A stretch of DNA of 64,000 nucleotides from Nitrospirota bacterium. GTDB taxonomy: Bacteria > Nitrospirota > Thermodesulfovibrionia > UBA6902. The notes under the pieces are model-generated. The model did not search any database. It had not been told where the DNA came from and saw only the letters and a list, made by a program, of their open reading frames with translations. The stretch's first letter is position 1. The number at the start of each line of letters is the position of its first letter. The position numbers and the translations under genes were made by a program. Below are positions 16,330 to 29,000 of this stretch, one piece after another. The stretch spans positions 183,276 through 247,275 of the forward strand of contig JACQZF010000006.1 of the NCBI GenBank assembly GCA_016213945.1, given 5' to 3'.

Positions 16330-18777
16330 ATGGCAAGACTTACAATAAATATTGAAGAAGAGATGAAGACGTCCTATCTCGATTACGCGATGAGCGTGAT
16401 CGTGGGCAGGGCGCTTCCTGACGTTAGAGACGGCCTGAAGCCCGTGCAGCGCAGGATAATGTATGCGATGTTGAGGGAAGGGCTCTTACCGACAAAAAAA
16501 TACTCCAAATGCGCCGGCGTCGTCGGCGAGGTCCTGAAGAAATACCACCCGCACGGCGATTCAGCGGTTTATGACGCGCTCGTGCGCCTTGCCCAGGATT
16601 TCAATATGCGTTATCCGCTCGTAGACGGCCAGGGAAATTTCGGCTCCATTGACGGCGACCCTGCTGCTGCGTACCGTTATACGGAATCACGCCTTACGAA
16701 ACTTGCAGAAGAATTGCTCGTTGATATAGACAAAGAGACAGTGGATTTTACGCCGAATTTTGATGAGACCACGGAAGAACCTATTGTCCTTCCTTCAAAG
16801 ATCCCGAATCTTATTATCAACGGATCAGCGGGCATAGCTGTCGGCATGGCTACAAACATCCCTCCGCATAACCTCGGTGAGATCATCGACGGGCTTGTGA
16901 TGATGATAGAAAACCCCGAGGTCACCATTAAAGAATTAATGAAAAAAATTAAAGGCCCTGACTTCCCAACAGGCAGCACTATTCACGGGAGAAAGGGAAT
17001 TATTGACGCCTACCATACTGGCAGGGGACATTTGAAGATAAGGGCCAAAGTGGAAATTGAACCCCAAAAGGGGGACAGGGAGAGCATCATTATCTCAGAG
17101 CTGCCTTATCAGGTCAACAAGGCAAGGCTCATTGAAAAGATCGCCGAGCTTGTGCGTGAAAAGAAGATCGAAGGGCTCTCTGATCTCCGGGACGAATCCG
17201 ACAGGGAAGGAATAAGGGTTGTCATGGAGGTCAAGCGCGGCGAGATCGCGCAGGTGGTGCTGAACCAGCTTTATAAACACACGCCGATGGAGACCACCTT
17301 CGGCATCATCATGCTGTCGATCGTCAACGGCCAGCCAAAGGTCCTGAACCTCGCCCAGATGCTTTCTTATTTCCTCCAGCACCGGCGCGATGTCATTGTC
17401 AGGAGGACGAAGTTTGAACTGCGCAAGGCCGAAGAGAAGGCCAATATACTTGAAGGACTCAAGATCGCGCTTGATAATCTTGACGCGATCATTTCCTTGA
17501 TCCGCAAATCAAAGACGCCCGATGAGGCGCTTGATGGATTGATAAGCAAATTCCCCCTGTCAAAGATCCAGGCCCAGGCCATCCTCGATATGAGACTCCA
17601 GAGACTTACCGGCCTTGAAAGGGAAAAAATAATTCAGGATTATCTCGATACGATCAAGGAGATTGAACGCCTTAAGGCAATCCTCGCAAGCCCTACGCTT
17701 GTAGACAATATCATCAAAGACGACCTCCTTGAGATAAAGAAAAAATACGCGGACAAGAGGCGCACTGTAATTGCAGAGGAGGCAGAGGAGATAACCCTTG
17801 AAGACCTCATTCAGGAAGAGGAGATGGTGGTCACAATTTCTCATAACGGATATATCAAGAGGAACCCCCTCACTCAGTACAGAAGCCAGCGGAGAGGCGG
17901 AAAGGGATCTATGGGAATGGAGACAAGGGAGGAGGATTTTGTGGAACGCCTCTTTACCGCGTCAACGCACGACCATGTGCTTTTCTTTACGAATTTCGGA
18001 CGCCTTTACTGGCTTAAGGTTTATCAGATTCCCGAGATGGGAAGGGCCGCGAAGGGAAAGGCAATTGTAAACCTTCTGCAACTGTCGCAATATGAAAAAA
18101 TATCGGCGGTCTTTGCAATAAAGGAATTTACGGAAGGGTCTTCCCTTTTCATGGCAACCAAAAAGGGCGTTGTCAAAAAAACATCCCTTGCGGCATACAG
18201 TAATCCGAGGGCAAAAGGCATTAACGCAATAAAACTCGATGAAGAGGATGAACTCATCGGCGTGCGGATGACAGACGGCAAAAAAGATATTAATCTCAGC
18301 ACCAGGAACGGGCTGTCCATAAGGTTTAATGAAGATAATGTCAGGGAAATGGGCAGGGTCGCTCACGGCGTTCGGGGAATGAGATTAAAGCCGGATGATG
18401 AAGTTGTCTCGGTCGATATCCTTGATGACGATACAACCCTTCTGACGGTCACGGAAAAAGGTTACGGAAAAAGGACCAAGGCAGGAGAATACCGTTTGCA
18501 GAGCAGGGGCGGTAAAGGCATATTCACGATAAAGGTAACGCCCAAGAACGGCAAGGTCGTCGGGGTTCTTCAGGTGACAAGCGATGATGAAATAATCATC
18601 ATTGCAAGCAGCGGCAAATTAATCCGCATAAAGGCATCGAATATCTCCACCATCGGAAGGGCCACTCAGGGAGTAAGACTCATAGACCTCGCAGAAGACG
18701 ACAAGGTCGTCAGCGTAGCGCGTTTTGCCGAGCAGGACGAAGAAGAAGCAAACGGCGAAAATTTATTTAAGGAATAA
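16330..18777 (+). CDS. gyrA: DNA gyrase subunit A
   Basis: 815 residues. Winged-helix/tower region with catalytic Tyr117 in [10 protein letters not shown]; the quinolone-determining region [10 protein letters not shown] has the sensitive-type Ser78 and Asp82. The C-terminal beta-pinwheel carries the GyrA box QRRGGKG (near residue 519), which marks this as GyrA and not ParC. It has an acidic tail. AAGGAG lies 7 nt before the ATG. gyrB is not in the window. The stop codon lies at the very edge of the MITE-like element that follows. Confidence 0.97.
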   Translation: MARLTINIEEEMKTSYLDYAMSVIVGRALPDVRDGLKPVQRRIMYAMLREGLLPTKKYSKCAGVVGEVLKKYHPHGDSAVYDALVRLAQDFNMRYPLVDGQGNFGSIDGDPAAAYRYTESRLTKLAEELLVDIDKETVDFTPNFDETTEEPIVLPSKIPNLIINGSAGIAVGMATNIPPHNLGEIIDGLVMMIENPEVTIKELMKKIKGPDFPTGSTIHGRKGIIDAYHTGRGHLKIRAKVEIEPQKGDRESIIISELPYQVNKARLIEKIAELVREKKIEGLSDLRDESDREGIRVVMEVKRGEIAQVVLNQLYKHTPMETTFGIIMLSIVNGQPKVLNLAQMLSYFLQHRRDVIVRRTKFELRKAEEKANILEGLKIALDNLDAIISLIRKSKTPDEALDGLISKFPLSKIQAQAILDMRLQRLTGLEREKIIQDYLDTIKEIERLKAILASPTLVDNIIKDDLLEIKKKYADKRRTVIAEEAEEITLEDLIQEEEMVVTISHNGYIKRNPLTQYRSQRRGGKGSMGMETREEDFVERLFTASTHDHVLFFTNFGRLYWLKVYQIPEMGRAAKGKAIVNLLQLSQYEKISAVFAIKEFTEGSSLFMATKKGVVKKTSLAAYSNPRAKGINAIKLDEEDELIGVRMTDGKKDINLSTRNGLSIRFNEDNVREMGRVAHGVRGMRLKPDDEVVSVDILDDDTTLLTVTEKGYGKRTKAGEYRLQSRGGKGIFTIKVTPKNGKVVGVLQVTSDDEIIIIASSGKLIRIKASNISTIGRATQGVRLIDLAEDDKVVSVARFAEQDEEEANGENLFKE

Positions 18778-18936
18778 ACAGGAAAGACTGGCGAAGAATT
18801 TCTATAATCGACATGATATTGAAATCCCACATTCAATGCTATTTCAGTAATTCTTAACCCTATGCTCTTTGCTCCATGCCCTTGGCTTTTTTCAAGAGGA
18901 GTCATATAGAAATTCTTCGCCAGCCTTTACCGTTTA
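18775..18936. mobile_element. 162-bp MITE-like element with ~32-bp terminal inverted repeats
   Basis: Left end 18775-18806 and right end 18905-18936 are inverted copies sharing GGCGAAGAATTTCTATA and most of the outer 15 bases (TAAAC.GG.AAAG.CT). The ~98-bp core has no gene. The gyrA stop codon is formed by its first bases. A second copy of the right end, 32 of 33 bases identical, is at 30037-30069. Confidence 0.7.
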
Positions 18937-19164
18937 CAACTATTGAAATAATTTATTAGCCGCAATAGTAAAAAGCGTCGGGATTACCTGATAGTATCAA
19001 GTTTCTTTACGCAATTGAAATTTTATCATAACTCATTTATTTATCATTATATTTTTTATTGAAACATGAAATCTTACCAATAACATGTCGGTTATCTTTA
19101 CAATTGTCTTAATGTAAAAAAACCATAAGTTAAAATATTTAACGAAATCAGTAAGTTGTAATTA

Positions 19165-19181
19165 TGGCAATGAATTTGCAT
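19165..19181 (+). promoter_or_regulatory. Sigma-54 (RpoN) promoter of the PEP-CTERM gene
   Basis: TGGCAATGAATTTGCAT: the -24 GG and -12 GC are separated by exactly 10 bp as required, with TGGCA and TTGCA both matching the consensus. Start of transcription would be near 19191, about 30 nt before the ATG. A small inverted repeat GTTAAA-ATA-TTTAAC lies at 19130-19144 and others lie further up in this A/T-rich 285-bp region; one could be an activator site. Confidence 0.7.
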
Positions 19182-19221
19182 AATTCTAAAGAATTAGGTA
19201 GTTAAATTCAGGAGGATAATT

Positions 19222-19905
19222 ATGACGAAATATCTGGTTATACTGATAGCTCTGGTGGTGATCGCGGTTGCCGCGTCAGGTGCCACGGCGGCAACAATTG
19301 GTCTCTTTGACTGGGCTTTTAATGTAGATGGCGCCACGTACGAATTTGCTAACGGAGATTCGATGCCGACCAGCGGCGTATTGGTTGGCGGGTTGGGAAC
19401 GTTAACATGGTCTACAAGTACGGCTGGCAATCACAACATAATTGCGTTTTTCGATCATGAAATAGATGAAGAGCTCAATACGTATTTCAATGAATACGGC
19501 GATACCAGCGGTTCGCCGGCAGCCGGGCAGTCGTGGGAAATTGATGAGCCGGGATATGTCTTTGGGGACATTTATGATAATGTGTTATCCGGCTTCCTCG
19601 ACAACATGAATGGCGTACCTTCAACTTCCCCCGATGATGTATCTATGGCATTAGGCTGGGACTTCAGTCTGCTTACAGGAGAAAGCGCTGACATAGAATT
19701 TATCTTGAGTGATATTGCTCCGTCATCAGGGTTTTACCTTGCACATACAGACCCTCGCAGCCAGGCTACAATATATTACTCAAGCAATCTTGAAATCAGC
19801 GGAGGCGGGCCTACGCCGGTACCGGAACCGGGTACAGTTATGTTATTGGGAAGCGGCATAGCCGGATTATTCTTCTTTGGCAAAAAGAGATTATCAAATA
19901 AATAA
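19222..19905 (+). CDS. PEP-CTERM surface protein (exosortase substrate)
   Basis: 227 residues: signal peptide (1-23, cleavage near ATAAT), a beta-rich middle of unknown fold, and a C-terminal sorting signal with PVPEPGTVMLLGSGIAG, a hydrophobic segment and a basic tail GKKRLSNK. PEP-CTERM proteins are cleaved by exosortase and linked to the envelope or exopolysaccharide; no exosortase is in this window. AGGAGG lies 5 nt before the ATG. Sigma-54 control fits published links between PEP-CTERM genes and PrsK/PrsR-RpoN systems. A strong terminator follows, so it is a single-gene unit. Confidence 0.88.
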   Translation: MTKYLVILIALVVIAVAASGATAATIGLFDWAFNVDGATYEFANGDSMPTSGVLVGGLGTLTWSTSTAGNHNIIAFFDHEIDEELNTYFNEYGDTSGSPAAGQSWEIDEPGYVFGDIYDNVLSGFLDNMNGVPSTSPDDVSMALGWDFSLLTGESADIEFILSDIAPSSGFYLAHTDPRSQATIYYSSNLEISGGGPTPVPEPGTVMLLGSGIAGLFFFGKKRLSNK

Positions 19906-19931
19906 ATAATAGTTAGTTGGCAACAAATAAA

Positions 19932-19976
19932 CAGTCTAAGCCCTCTTCGTTAGCAGAAGAGGGCTTAGACTGTTTT
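19932..19976 (+). terminator. Strong intrinsic terminator after the PEP-CTERM gene
   Basis: A perfect 17-bp stem (CAGTCTAAGCCCTCTTC at 19932-19948, complement at 19956-19972) with a 7-nt loop, followed by TTTT. Confidence 0.9.
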
Positions 19977-20096
19977 AGAAGTTTATCTTGATACATTCGA
20001 TAGACGAATGGAAGAGATAATTATATCTTTTCAGGTGATGCAAAATAGAATTTAGTTTTTTGTTTTAAACAAAAATTAAAATATATGGAGGCTAAA

Positions 20097-23000
20097 ATGA
20101 GAGCAATGCAGATAACAACAAATATTATTACCCGAATGGTCCTGTTACCCTTTTTAACATTGCTGCTTTTTTTCCAGTTTGGCGGAACGAAAGCAGCATC
20201 GGCGGATGCGACCTTGAAGAATAGAAACCTTTTTCATTCGATGCTGCTATTGTTGCTGCTGCCCTTTTTCCTTCTCATTGCCCCGATTCCCGTTAATGCA
20301 GCCTACCTTTGGTGGACTGAGGACGGATCAACCTTTACGACCTTTGGGCCGAACGCGGCCATCACCATTAATATGGGTGATATGGACTATATATGTGATT
20401 TTGTCAATCCTGTTACCAATATTTTTATAGTTCCGAGCGGGAGCGTGTCAATGGGTGGTCACCTTACTGACGTCTCAGGTACGCCGAATACCGTTTGGGG
20501 CTCAAGTACCGGCCTTTTTGTTTCTGAACCCATTGGCTATACAGCCCCTGGCGGCACGATAGGGCCTGGTACGTATGCTGTCATCTACGATGAGTGCGAA
20601 AACAACAGGCTCGATCCAGAGGACTTCATACTCGACCCTGCCTTCGAGGTGGTATTCCCTCCGACAGGGGTACCCCCCGTTGATCCGGCAATACAGAACA
20701 TTAAGGACAAAGCTGCGATTAAGGAACAGGAAGCGCGCCATACGGCAAATGTAATGGGTAGCTATCTAATGCTCCTTGAGGCCATCGAATTGTTTGAGGC
20801 CTTACATAATCCTTTACATAATCCTTATAATTTGATTTTTTTCGCCATTAATGAGTCCGTTGCAGCAACTCTGCACGTCCATCCCGTCGCGATTGCGGTT
20901 AAGGCGCTGGTTGACAATATAAGCCATTGGGAGGGTATCAAAGCGGATCCGCCTGACCCCAATTTCAGCCAGCTTACGCCACTGACTCCTATCGAACAGA
21001 TTATCGTCCTCAGCAATGACCCGCTGCTAATCGCAGCAACAGAGGGTATGGGAAACGCCATCCAGACAGAGGCAGCGCTTGCGAAGGCCTTCCTTTCCTC
21101 TCTTGAACGGTATCAGGGTGCTGACGCTGCGGGCAATGGCGAATGGGCCCTTATCCATGCAAGAGCAGTGAGGGATTATGCGAATGCCCTTGTCGCACAA
21201 CTTGGCAACAGCAATATTGCCCTCGCAGGGTTTATCTCAGAATTGGATGCAGACACCCGTAATTTTGACGAGGCTGCAGTGACGGCCGAGGAACTCCGTG
21301 TGCGCCTGGCCACCACAGGGCTCACGGCAGACGAAATCATGATGACAAAGAACCTCGGGCTCACCGACGCAGAGATTGCCGACAGACTTAACGCCTACAT
21401 TGCCAAGGATTTCTCAGGATTAAGCAAGGCTGAAGTGAAAAGCAGCATCGAATCTCTTATTATCGCTAACAATAACGCTATTGTCGGCCTGCAGACCGAC
21501 ATCCCACTGCTCAGCAACATAGTGACTACCCTCGAGGCAGACCCGACCGTTTTCCAGCAGTCGCCGATTGCCAATGCTGGAGGTCCCTACACAGTGGACG
21601 AGGGCGATCCTCTTACCCTTAATGGCAGCGGCTCGATAGACCCCAACGGGGCCATAACCGCATGGGATTGGGACCTTAACGGAGACGGGCAGTTTGACGA
21701 CGCCATCGGCGTAAGCCCGGCAGTTACGATCAACCATGAGTTCGTCGGGCTGATCGGCCTCAGGGTTACGGATAACACTGGGAGGACAGGTATTGCCTAT
21801 GCTCAACTCACCGTGACTAACGTGAATAATTCACCTGTGATCGAAGCGTACTCGCCTCCTGCCGGGTTGTTCCAGGAACTGAGACTGGGCAATTCACTTA
21901 CGTTCGACATAACGGCATCTGATCCCGATGCGGACCCTGTTTCAATCCAGTGGTATCTTGACGGCGTGCCGGTTGCCACAGGCGATACCTTTCCTTATAG
22001 TCCGGCCAACAGCGCTGAAATCGGGCTGCGCATTGTCCGGGTCGTGGTCTCTGATGGTACGGCGCTCGGCGGCTCTGTGGGGATGGAGTGGAGCGTCGCG
22101 GTTATGGCTCAGGACCTCGATGGTGACGGCTGGAATGCGAACGTGGACTGTAACGAACTTGATCCGACAGTCAACCCCGGTGTTACCGAGGTTACTGGCA
22201 ATGGAAAAGACGACGACTGCAACCCTGTAACACCTGATGTATTACAGGATGCTGACGGCGACGGATATACGAACGACGTAGATTGTAACGATATAAATCC
22301 AAATATTAACCCCGGCGCAACTGAAGTATGCAATGGCGTAGATGACGATTGCGATTTGAGCATTGATGAAGGTGTACTTCAGAGATTTTACAGGGATGCG
22401 GATTCAGATACATACGGAGACACTGCTGTGACAACCGATGCCTGTTCCGCGCCTGCAGGGTATGTCAATAACAATCTGGACTGTAACGATGTATATGCAG
22501 ACATAAATCCAGGGGTAGTTGAAGTATGTAACGGCCTTGACGATAACTGCAATGACCAGGTAGATGAAGGTGTGAAAAATACTTATTATCAGGATGAGGA
22601 TGGTGACGGGTATGGCGACCCGGCGGTTGCCGTACAGTTTTGCACTGCGCCTGCCGGATATGTAATTAATAATACAGACTGTGATGATACAAGGACCGCG
22701 GTCAACTCTGGAGCAACGGAAATTCTCTATAACGGCATTGACGATGACTGCAATCCGGCAACAGCGGACGGCATCGACGTCGACAATGACGGTTATTCCG
22801 ATAACGTAGACTGCAATGACATCGATCCGACGGTAAACCCCGGCAGAAAAGAAGTCCGCCATAACGGCAAGGATGATGATTGCAATGCAGCGACGGCAGA
22901 TGACTATGCCGCGACATTCATGGTCTCCTCTGATGACGGCGGGCGTGTGTACTATGCGCACAGTAACGGAGACGGCACATGGTCTAATTACAGGCAACAG

Positions 23001-26000
23001 GCCGACCTTTCGGGAACGATCCGAGGCGCTGCGATATTTGACGCCGACAATGACGGGGACCTTGATTTCCTCATTCCGGTCCCGGCAACCACTCTTGACC
23101 TGTATCTTTTTGTAAACGACGGTAATGAAAACTTTACGAATGTGGGAGTCGCAGCATCATCGGCGGCAGCAGGCGGCGGCCCTTACGGCATGACGGCCGG
23201 TGATTTTAACGAAGACGGCAACATGGATTTTCTTGTCTCCCGCGACGGGGCCAATGTAATACGCGGTCTTGGTAACGGTATGGGCGGTTTCACGGTCAGC
23301 GAGATCAATACCGGATTCGGCAACGGCCGTGAGATGGATGTGGCGGATTTTGATCACGACGGACATCTTGATTATATCCGTGCGACATACAGCAGCGGCG
23401 AGATACGACTGTTCCGTGGTAATGGGGACGGAACGTTTACCCTTGCAGGTGTTGTTGCAGATCCCGGCGCTGATCCATATGGCGTTACCGCCGGGGACTT
23501 CAATAATGACGGCCACCCGGACATAATAGCAAATTACGGCAGTAACGGAGATACCTATTTTTATGCCGGGAACGGAAATGGAACTTTTGCGGCCGGGATA
23601 GCTGCCGGTTCGCTTGATTTCAATAATTACGGCACGTTCGACAACTACGATTTCAACAGGGACGGCAATCAGGACATTGTATCCTCAAGTTATTCGAGCC
23701 GCCTGCTTCGCTTCTATCCCGGCAACGGAGATGGGACATTCGGCGCAGCAGTTCAGGTGAACCCGGCCCTTACTTATACCAATACTCTCGGTGTATCCGC
23801 TCCTCCCGGACCGCCTCCCGCAGGCGACCCGATCGCGCAGATCTACCCGGATGTTACAGAAGGTGTGCCGGGTGCGACGATAGACTTCACCGGCTCGTAT
23901 TCAAGTGATAACGGTTCGATCGTTTCGTATGAATGGAACTTCGGAGACGGCAGTACAGCGAGCGGCGCGACTGTGACTCATGCATTTCCAAATGCTGAAG
24001 GCAATTATAGCGTGCGCCTTACGGTAACGGACAATGATGGAAGAAAGAACATCGCAGGCGCGCTTGTGCGGCTGAAGGGAGCCCTTCCCGTTGCAGATGC
24101 GGGCGGTCCCTATACGTTCGGTGAAAGTGCCGCCACAGGCGGTACTTATACTGTTACCCTTGACGGCAGCGGATCTACTGATGATTCAGGGATCGCTAAA
24201 TACGAATGGGATTTCGGCTCCTATCTGGAAGACACATTTGCCGGAACAACGCTTGACACGCTGAAGTGGATTGCAGGCACAGGCGTAAGCCAGAATGAAT
24301 CAGCCTCCATTGTCGGCGCGGTATCATGGGGCAGCAGATATCTGTTCAGCCTGCAGGATTTCTTAAGGGAGTCGGAATTGACCTTTACGGCAAAAGTGCT
24401 TCCCGAAAATTTGTCAGGGAATCAATACGGTATGTTCGGCTTCAAGAACACAAATGCAACCTACAACTACAATCAGATGATGCATGCCATATATTTCAAT
24501 AACGGCTCCATACTGATCTATGAAGACGCGAGCCCTCGTGGAACGTTCGGCAGTTATACGCGGAATGTTGAGTATGAGATCAAGATCGTCCTTAAGGCAA
24601 CCGGCGCCCGTTATTACATTCGAAAAGCAGGCGACCTCTTATGGTCGATGCTTTATGACTCGAATTATTCCAGTACCTCCGCAGTGAAGGTCGGAACGGA
24701 CATTAACATCGGGACTTTCAAAGTTGACGATGTGAAGGTATCTCTCCTGCTTACCGGAGGGGCTCCGGTCAAGAAATTCAAACAGGGGTCATATCCCGTC
24801 ACGCTGACAGTTACAGACACTACAGGGCAGCAGGATACGGATACGACTACCATTAATCTTGTTCCCGGCAACCCGCCTGTATCAAATCCGGGAGGCCCTT
24901 ATGCCTTTGGAGAGACCTTTGCCAATCAGGGCAAATGGACGGCAAGTCTCAGCGGCGCAGGCTCTACCGATGATGTTGCAATAGAGAGTTACTCATGGAA
25001 CTTCGGAGACGGTACAACGGGTACAGGAGCGACGCTGAGCCACCAGTATAGCGCTGCCGGAACATATACGGCGACGCTTACTGTTACTGACCGGGCGGGA
25101 CAGAGCAATGCGGCTTCGACGCTTGTTACGATTGAAGCCGGGGCCTTCCCTGTGTCAAGTACTGGCGGACCCTATGAGGTTCCGGAGACTCAGGTCGTGA
25201 ACAGGCACTGGACAGTGAATTTTAATGGCTCCGGTTCTTCAGATGATGTTGCCATCTGGAAATACGAATGGAATTTCGGTGACAGCGGCACTGCTGCTAC
25301 TGCAAGCGCCTCGCATACATACGCATATCCGGGGACATATACAGTGACCCTGAAGATCACGGACCATGCGGGGCAGGCGCACACGAGCACTACAACTGCC
25401 TCAGTAACCGGCGTCGGTTCACCTGTCGCTGATGCAGGGGGACCATATTTTATTGAGAAAGGATTTCCCGTGGTATTCAACGCTTCTAATTCTGCTGACG
25501 ACATGGGAATATTAACTTACACATGGGACTTTGGTGACGGGACCACAGGGACAGGAGCAAAACCGGCACATACTTATAGTGCGGAAGGAACGTATACGGT
25601 TTCCCTGACAGTTAAGGATATAGCGCTTCAGACAAATACCGATACCGCGCCTGTAGTAGTGACCACTGGGAATCTGCCGGTTGCAAATGCAGGCGGACCA
25701 TACACAACAAATGAGGACCTGATGATGCGGTTTGACGGCTCGCATTCAACAGATGACTACGGCATAGCGTCATATGAATGGACCATCGGCAGCCTCGTAA
25801 CACATCTGAGCGATGCCTTTGACGGGACGGCGATAGACTCAGCCAAATGGCTCTACCCCGCTGCAGGTGTGACCCAGAATAACGCGATCACCTTTACCGG
25901 AGGAAACGGCTGGGGAAGCAGATATCTCTTCAGTCAGGACAACTTTGACGCCAAGGATGGCTTAACACTGTATGCGCAGGTCAATCATACTTCCTCCGGA

Positions 26001-29000
26001 AACATGATGGTCGGGTTTAAGGATACGGGATCGAGCTACAGTTATACAGCGATGCCGTATGCCTTCTATTTTAATGCCGGCACCATCGGTATTTACGAGA
26101 CCGGAGCTAACCGAGGCAATTTCGGCAATTATTCCCTCAATACAGTTTATGATGTGAAGGTCGTCCTCAAGAGTGACTCAGGCGTCCTGACAGGGGCGCG
26201 GTATTATTACAAACCCGCTTCTTCCTCAACATGGACCCTGGTCTATGATTCAAATTATGTCCCGGCATATACCGCTATGAAAACGGGAGTTTCCAATCAC
26301 AGCGGCACATTTGTCCTTGACAATCTGTCTCTGACCTCCGGGTTGTCGCAATTGTCCGGCGAAAGACCTGTAACCACATTCCCTGATGCAGGGACCTACC
26401 CGGTCATTCTGAAAGTGACGGACGGAGCGGGCCAGAGCAGTACCGCTTCCACGACACTGACCGTCAGCGCTGATCCTTCGGTGATAACGGTGCCGTGGCA
26501 GATCTCCGGAGGGATAGAAATCCCTCACGACACATGGAGCGGAGAAGAGGTCATTCTCAAGGCAGTAGTGAAGTCAAGACACGAACCTCTGACATACACA
26601 TGGGAATTCGGAGACGGGGCAACCGCCGCCGGAACGGTGACAAATAAATACGATGTATCGTCAAAGCATATCTACACTGCCGCATCAGGCACCCCGTTCG
26701 TTGCTAAACTTACAGTGACTGATGCCGACGGCAGGACCTCGTCGGATACCTTCCCGCTGATCGTCCGTGAAAAATCTTTAGAGGTGGAGATCAACAAGGC
26801 AATTGATGACGCCCTATGGTTCGTGCACAGTAGTCAGAACAGGCCTGCGGGCTGGTGGCAAAGCAGCGGCTGGACAACCGGCTATTATTCCTCACCCACC
26901 GCATCTTCGATCCATGCGATGGAGATCAACGGTCATCTCGAAGTCGGCGACTTCAGGAATGATCCTTATACTGAGGACGTATGGCGCGGAATGAATTACC
27001 TGCTGACAACTATCAGACAGACAGCCATCAACGACCAGGCATATGGCAATCCGGATATCAACGGCAACGGCATCGGTATTGAAGTAAATTCAGGTTCTCC
27101 GATATACGAAGGCGGACAGGTCATGATGGCTTTGGTCGCTTCGGGTACGCCTGACCTGAAAGCAGTGTCCGGAGGCAGCGGGGTCATAAACCGGACCTAC
27201 CGCGAAATCGTTGAGGATATGGCAGAGATGTATTATTGGGGACAGGGAGATGCCGAGTCGGGCTATGCCGCAGGCGGCTGGCGCTACGGATGGCAGGCTC
27301 AGGCGGACAACTCGGCTTGTCAGTGGGCTGCGCTTGGAATGGATGCAGCCGAGGAACAGTCATGGATAAATGTTCCCGAATGGGTGAAAGACAGGAACGA
27401 AGTATGGCTTGCGTACAGCATTGGAAGCGGCGGCACAGGCTATGGATATTCGGGCTCCGGAAATGGTGTGGCAACATCGCCGTCGGGCCTTGCGCAGGTT
27501 GCGTTTGATAATATTCCGACGACTGATAACAGATGGAAAAAGACAGAGAACTATCTCGCACAGAACTGGAACACATGGTATAACGGGACAGGCAATTACT
27601 ATGCGCTTTACGCCCTTGCAAAGGCAATGCGTATCGCAAGGCCAACTGAAGTTACAATACTTGGAGAAGGGACTCAGTATGCGATCGACTGGTACAACGA
27701 CCCAGCCCGTGGTGTTGCGAGAACCATAGTCAATCAGCAGGACGCCAACGGTCAGTTTACAGGCGGTGCCGGGACCAAATATGTTGAAGGCTCCTTCAGA
27801 ACAGCATGGGGTGTTATTATTCTTTCCAAGACGCTCTTTGTCCTGCCTCCTGTCGCAGATGCCGGGGAAGACAGGGTCTGGGGTGTTGACTGGTCGCTGA
27901 CCCTGGATGGTTCACGCTCATTTCATTTAGACCCCTTCCGCAGCATAGTCCTTTATGAATGGGATTTTGACGGTGACGGGACCTATGACTACAGCAGCAC
28001 TGAACCGACAGCGACCCATACGTTTACAGCGCTTGGGACATACACGATCACGCTCAGAGTAACGGATAATAACGATCCGGCGAAATATGATACGGACACC
28101 ATGAAGGTCATCGTTGCCATTCCGCCTCATCCGCCGGTGGCAGTGCCCGGCGGTCCGTACACAGGGACTGCGGGAATAGCCGTGCAGCTTGACGGGAGCG
28201 CGTCCTATGACATTGACCCGACAGACATGATAACGTTATACGGGTGGGAGCTTGACGGCGTGTTCCCCTATGACTTTGACGATGCATTCGGACCAAAGCC
28301 GGCCTTTGCTTTCAATACGCCCGGCAACTTCAACATCGGCCTGAGGGTCATGGACAATGGTGTCCTGAATGATCTGAACGGCAACGGACAGGTTGACGAG
28401 AATGAAAAACTTGAAGACATCAGATGGAACACGGTAAACATTACCGCAAACCATGCGCCGACAGCGGATGCGGGAGGCCCATATGTTGTGGATGAGGGGG
28501 CGCTGATCACTCTTGACGGTAAGGACTCTTCTGATCCTGACGGCAATACCATTACCTTTGGGTGGGACCTTGATAATGACGGGCAGTATGACGATTCTCC
28601 GGAGATCAAACCTCTGATCAACTGGCCGGATAACGGATCATTCACAATCGGTCTTCAGATATCCGACAGCGCTCTGACAGGGACTGATACAGCACAGGTA
28701 ACAGTGCTCAATGTCGCTCCGGCAGCAGACGCAGGTCCTGATCAGACGATAGATGAAGGACAAACGGTCCTTCTTGGCGGCGGATTTACCGATCCCGGAA
28801 GCGCCGATACGCACACGGTTGAATGGGATTTCGGAGACGGAAGCCCTGTTGTCAGCGGAACGCTGATGCCATCTCATCTCTATGCCGACAACGGAGTATA
28901 TACTGTAACGTTAACAGTTACGGATGATGACGGAGGCGTGGGGAGCGACACATTGACAGTGACGGTGAATAATGCCGCCCCTGTTGTGAATGCCGGGCAG

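Noticed and set aside
16330..18777. Topoisomerase IV subunit ParC
   Set aside because: The full QRRGGKG GyrA box and six-blade C-terminal region identify GyrA.
22404..22997. 197-codon open frame on the minus strand
   Set aside because: Antisense of the MopE-type repeats of the giant gene; low-complexity Ile/Val sequence.
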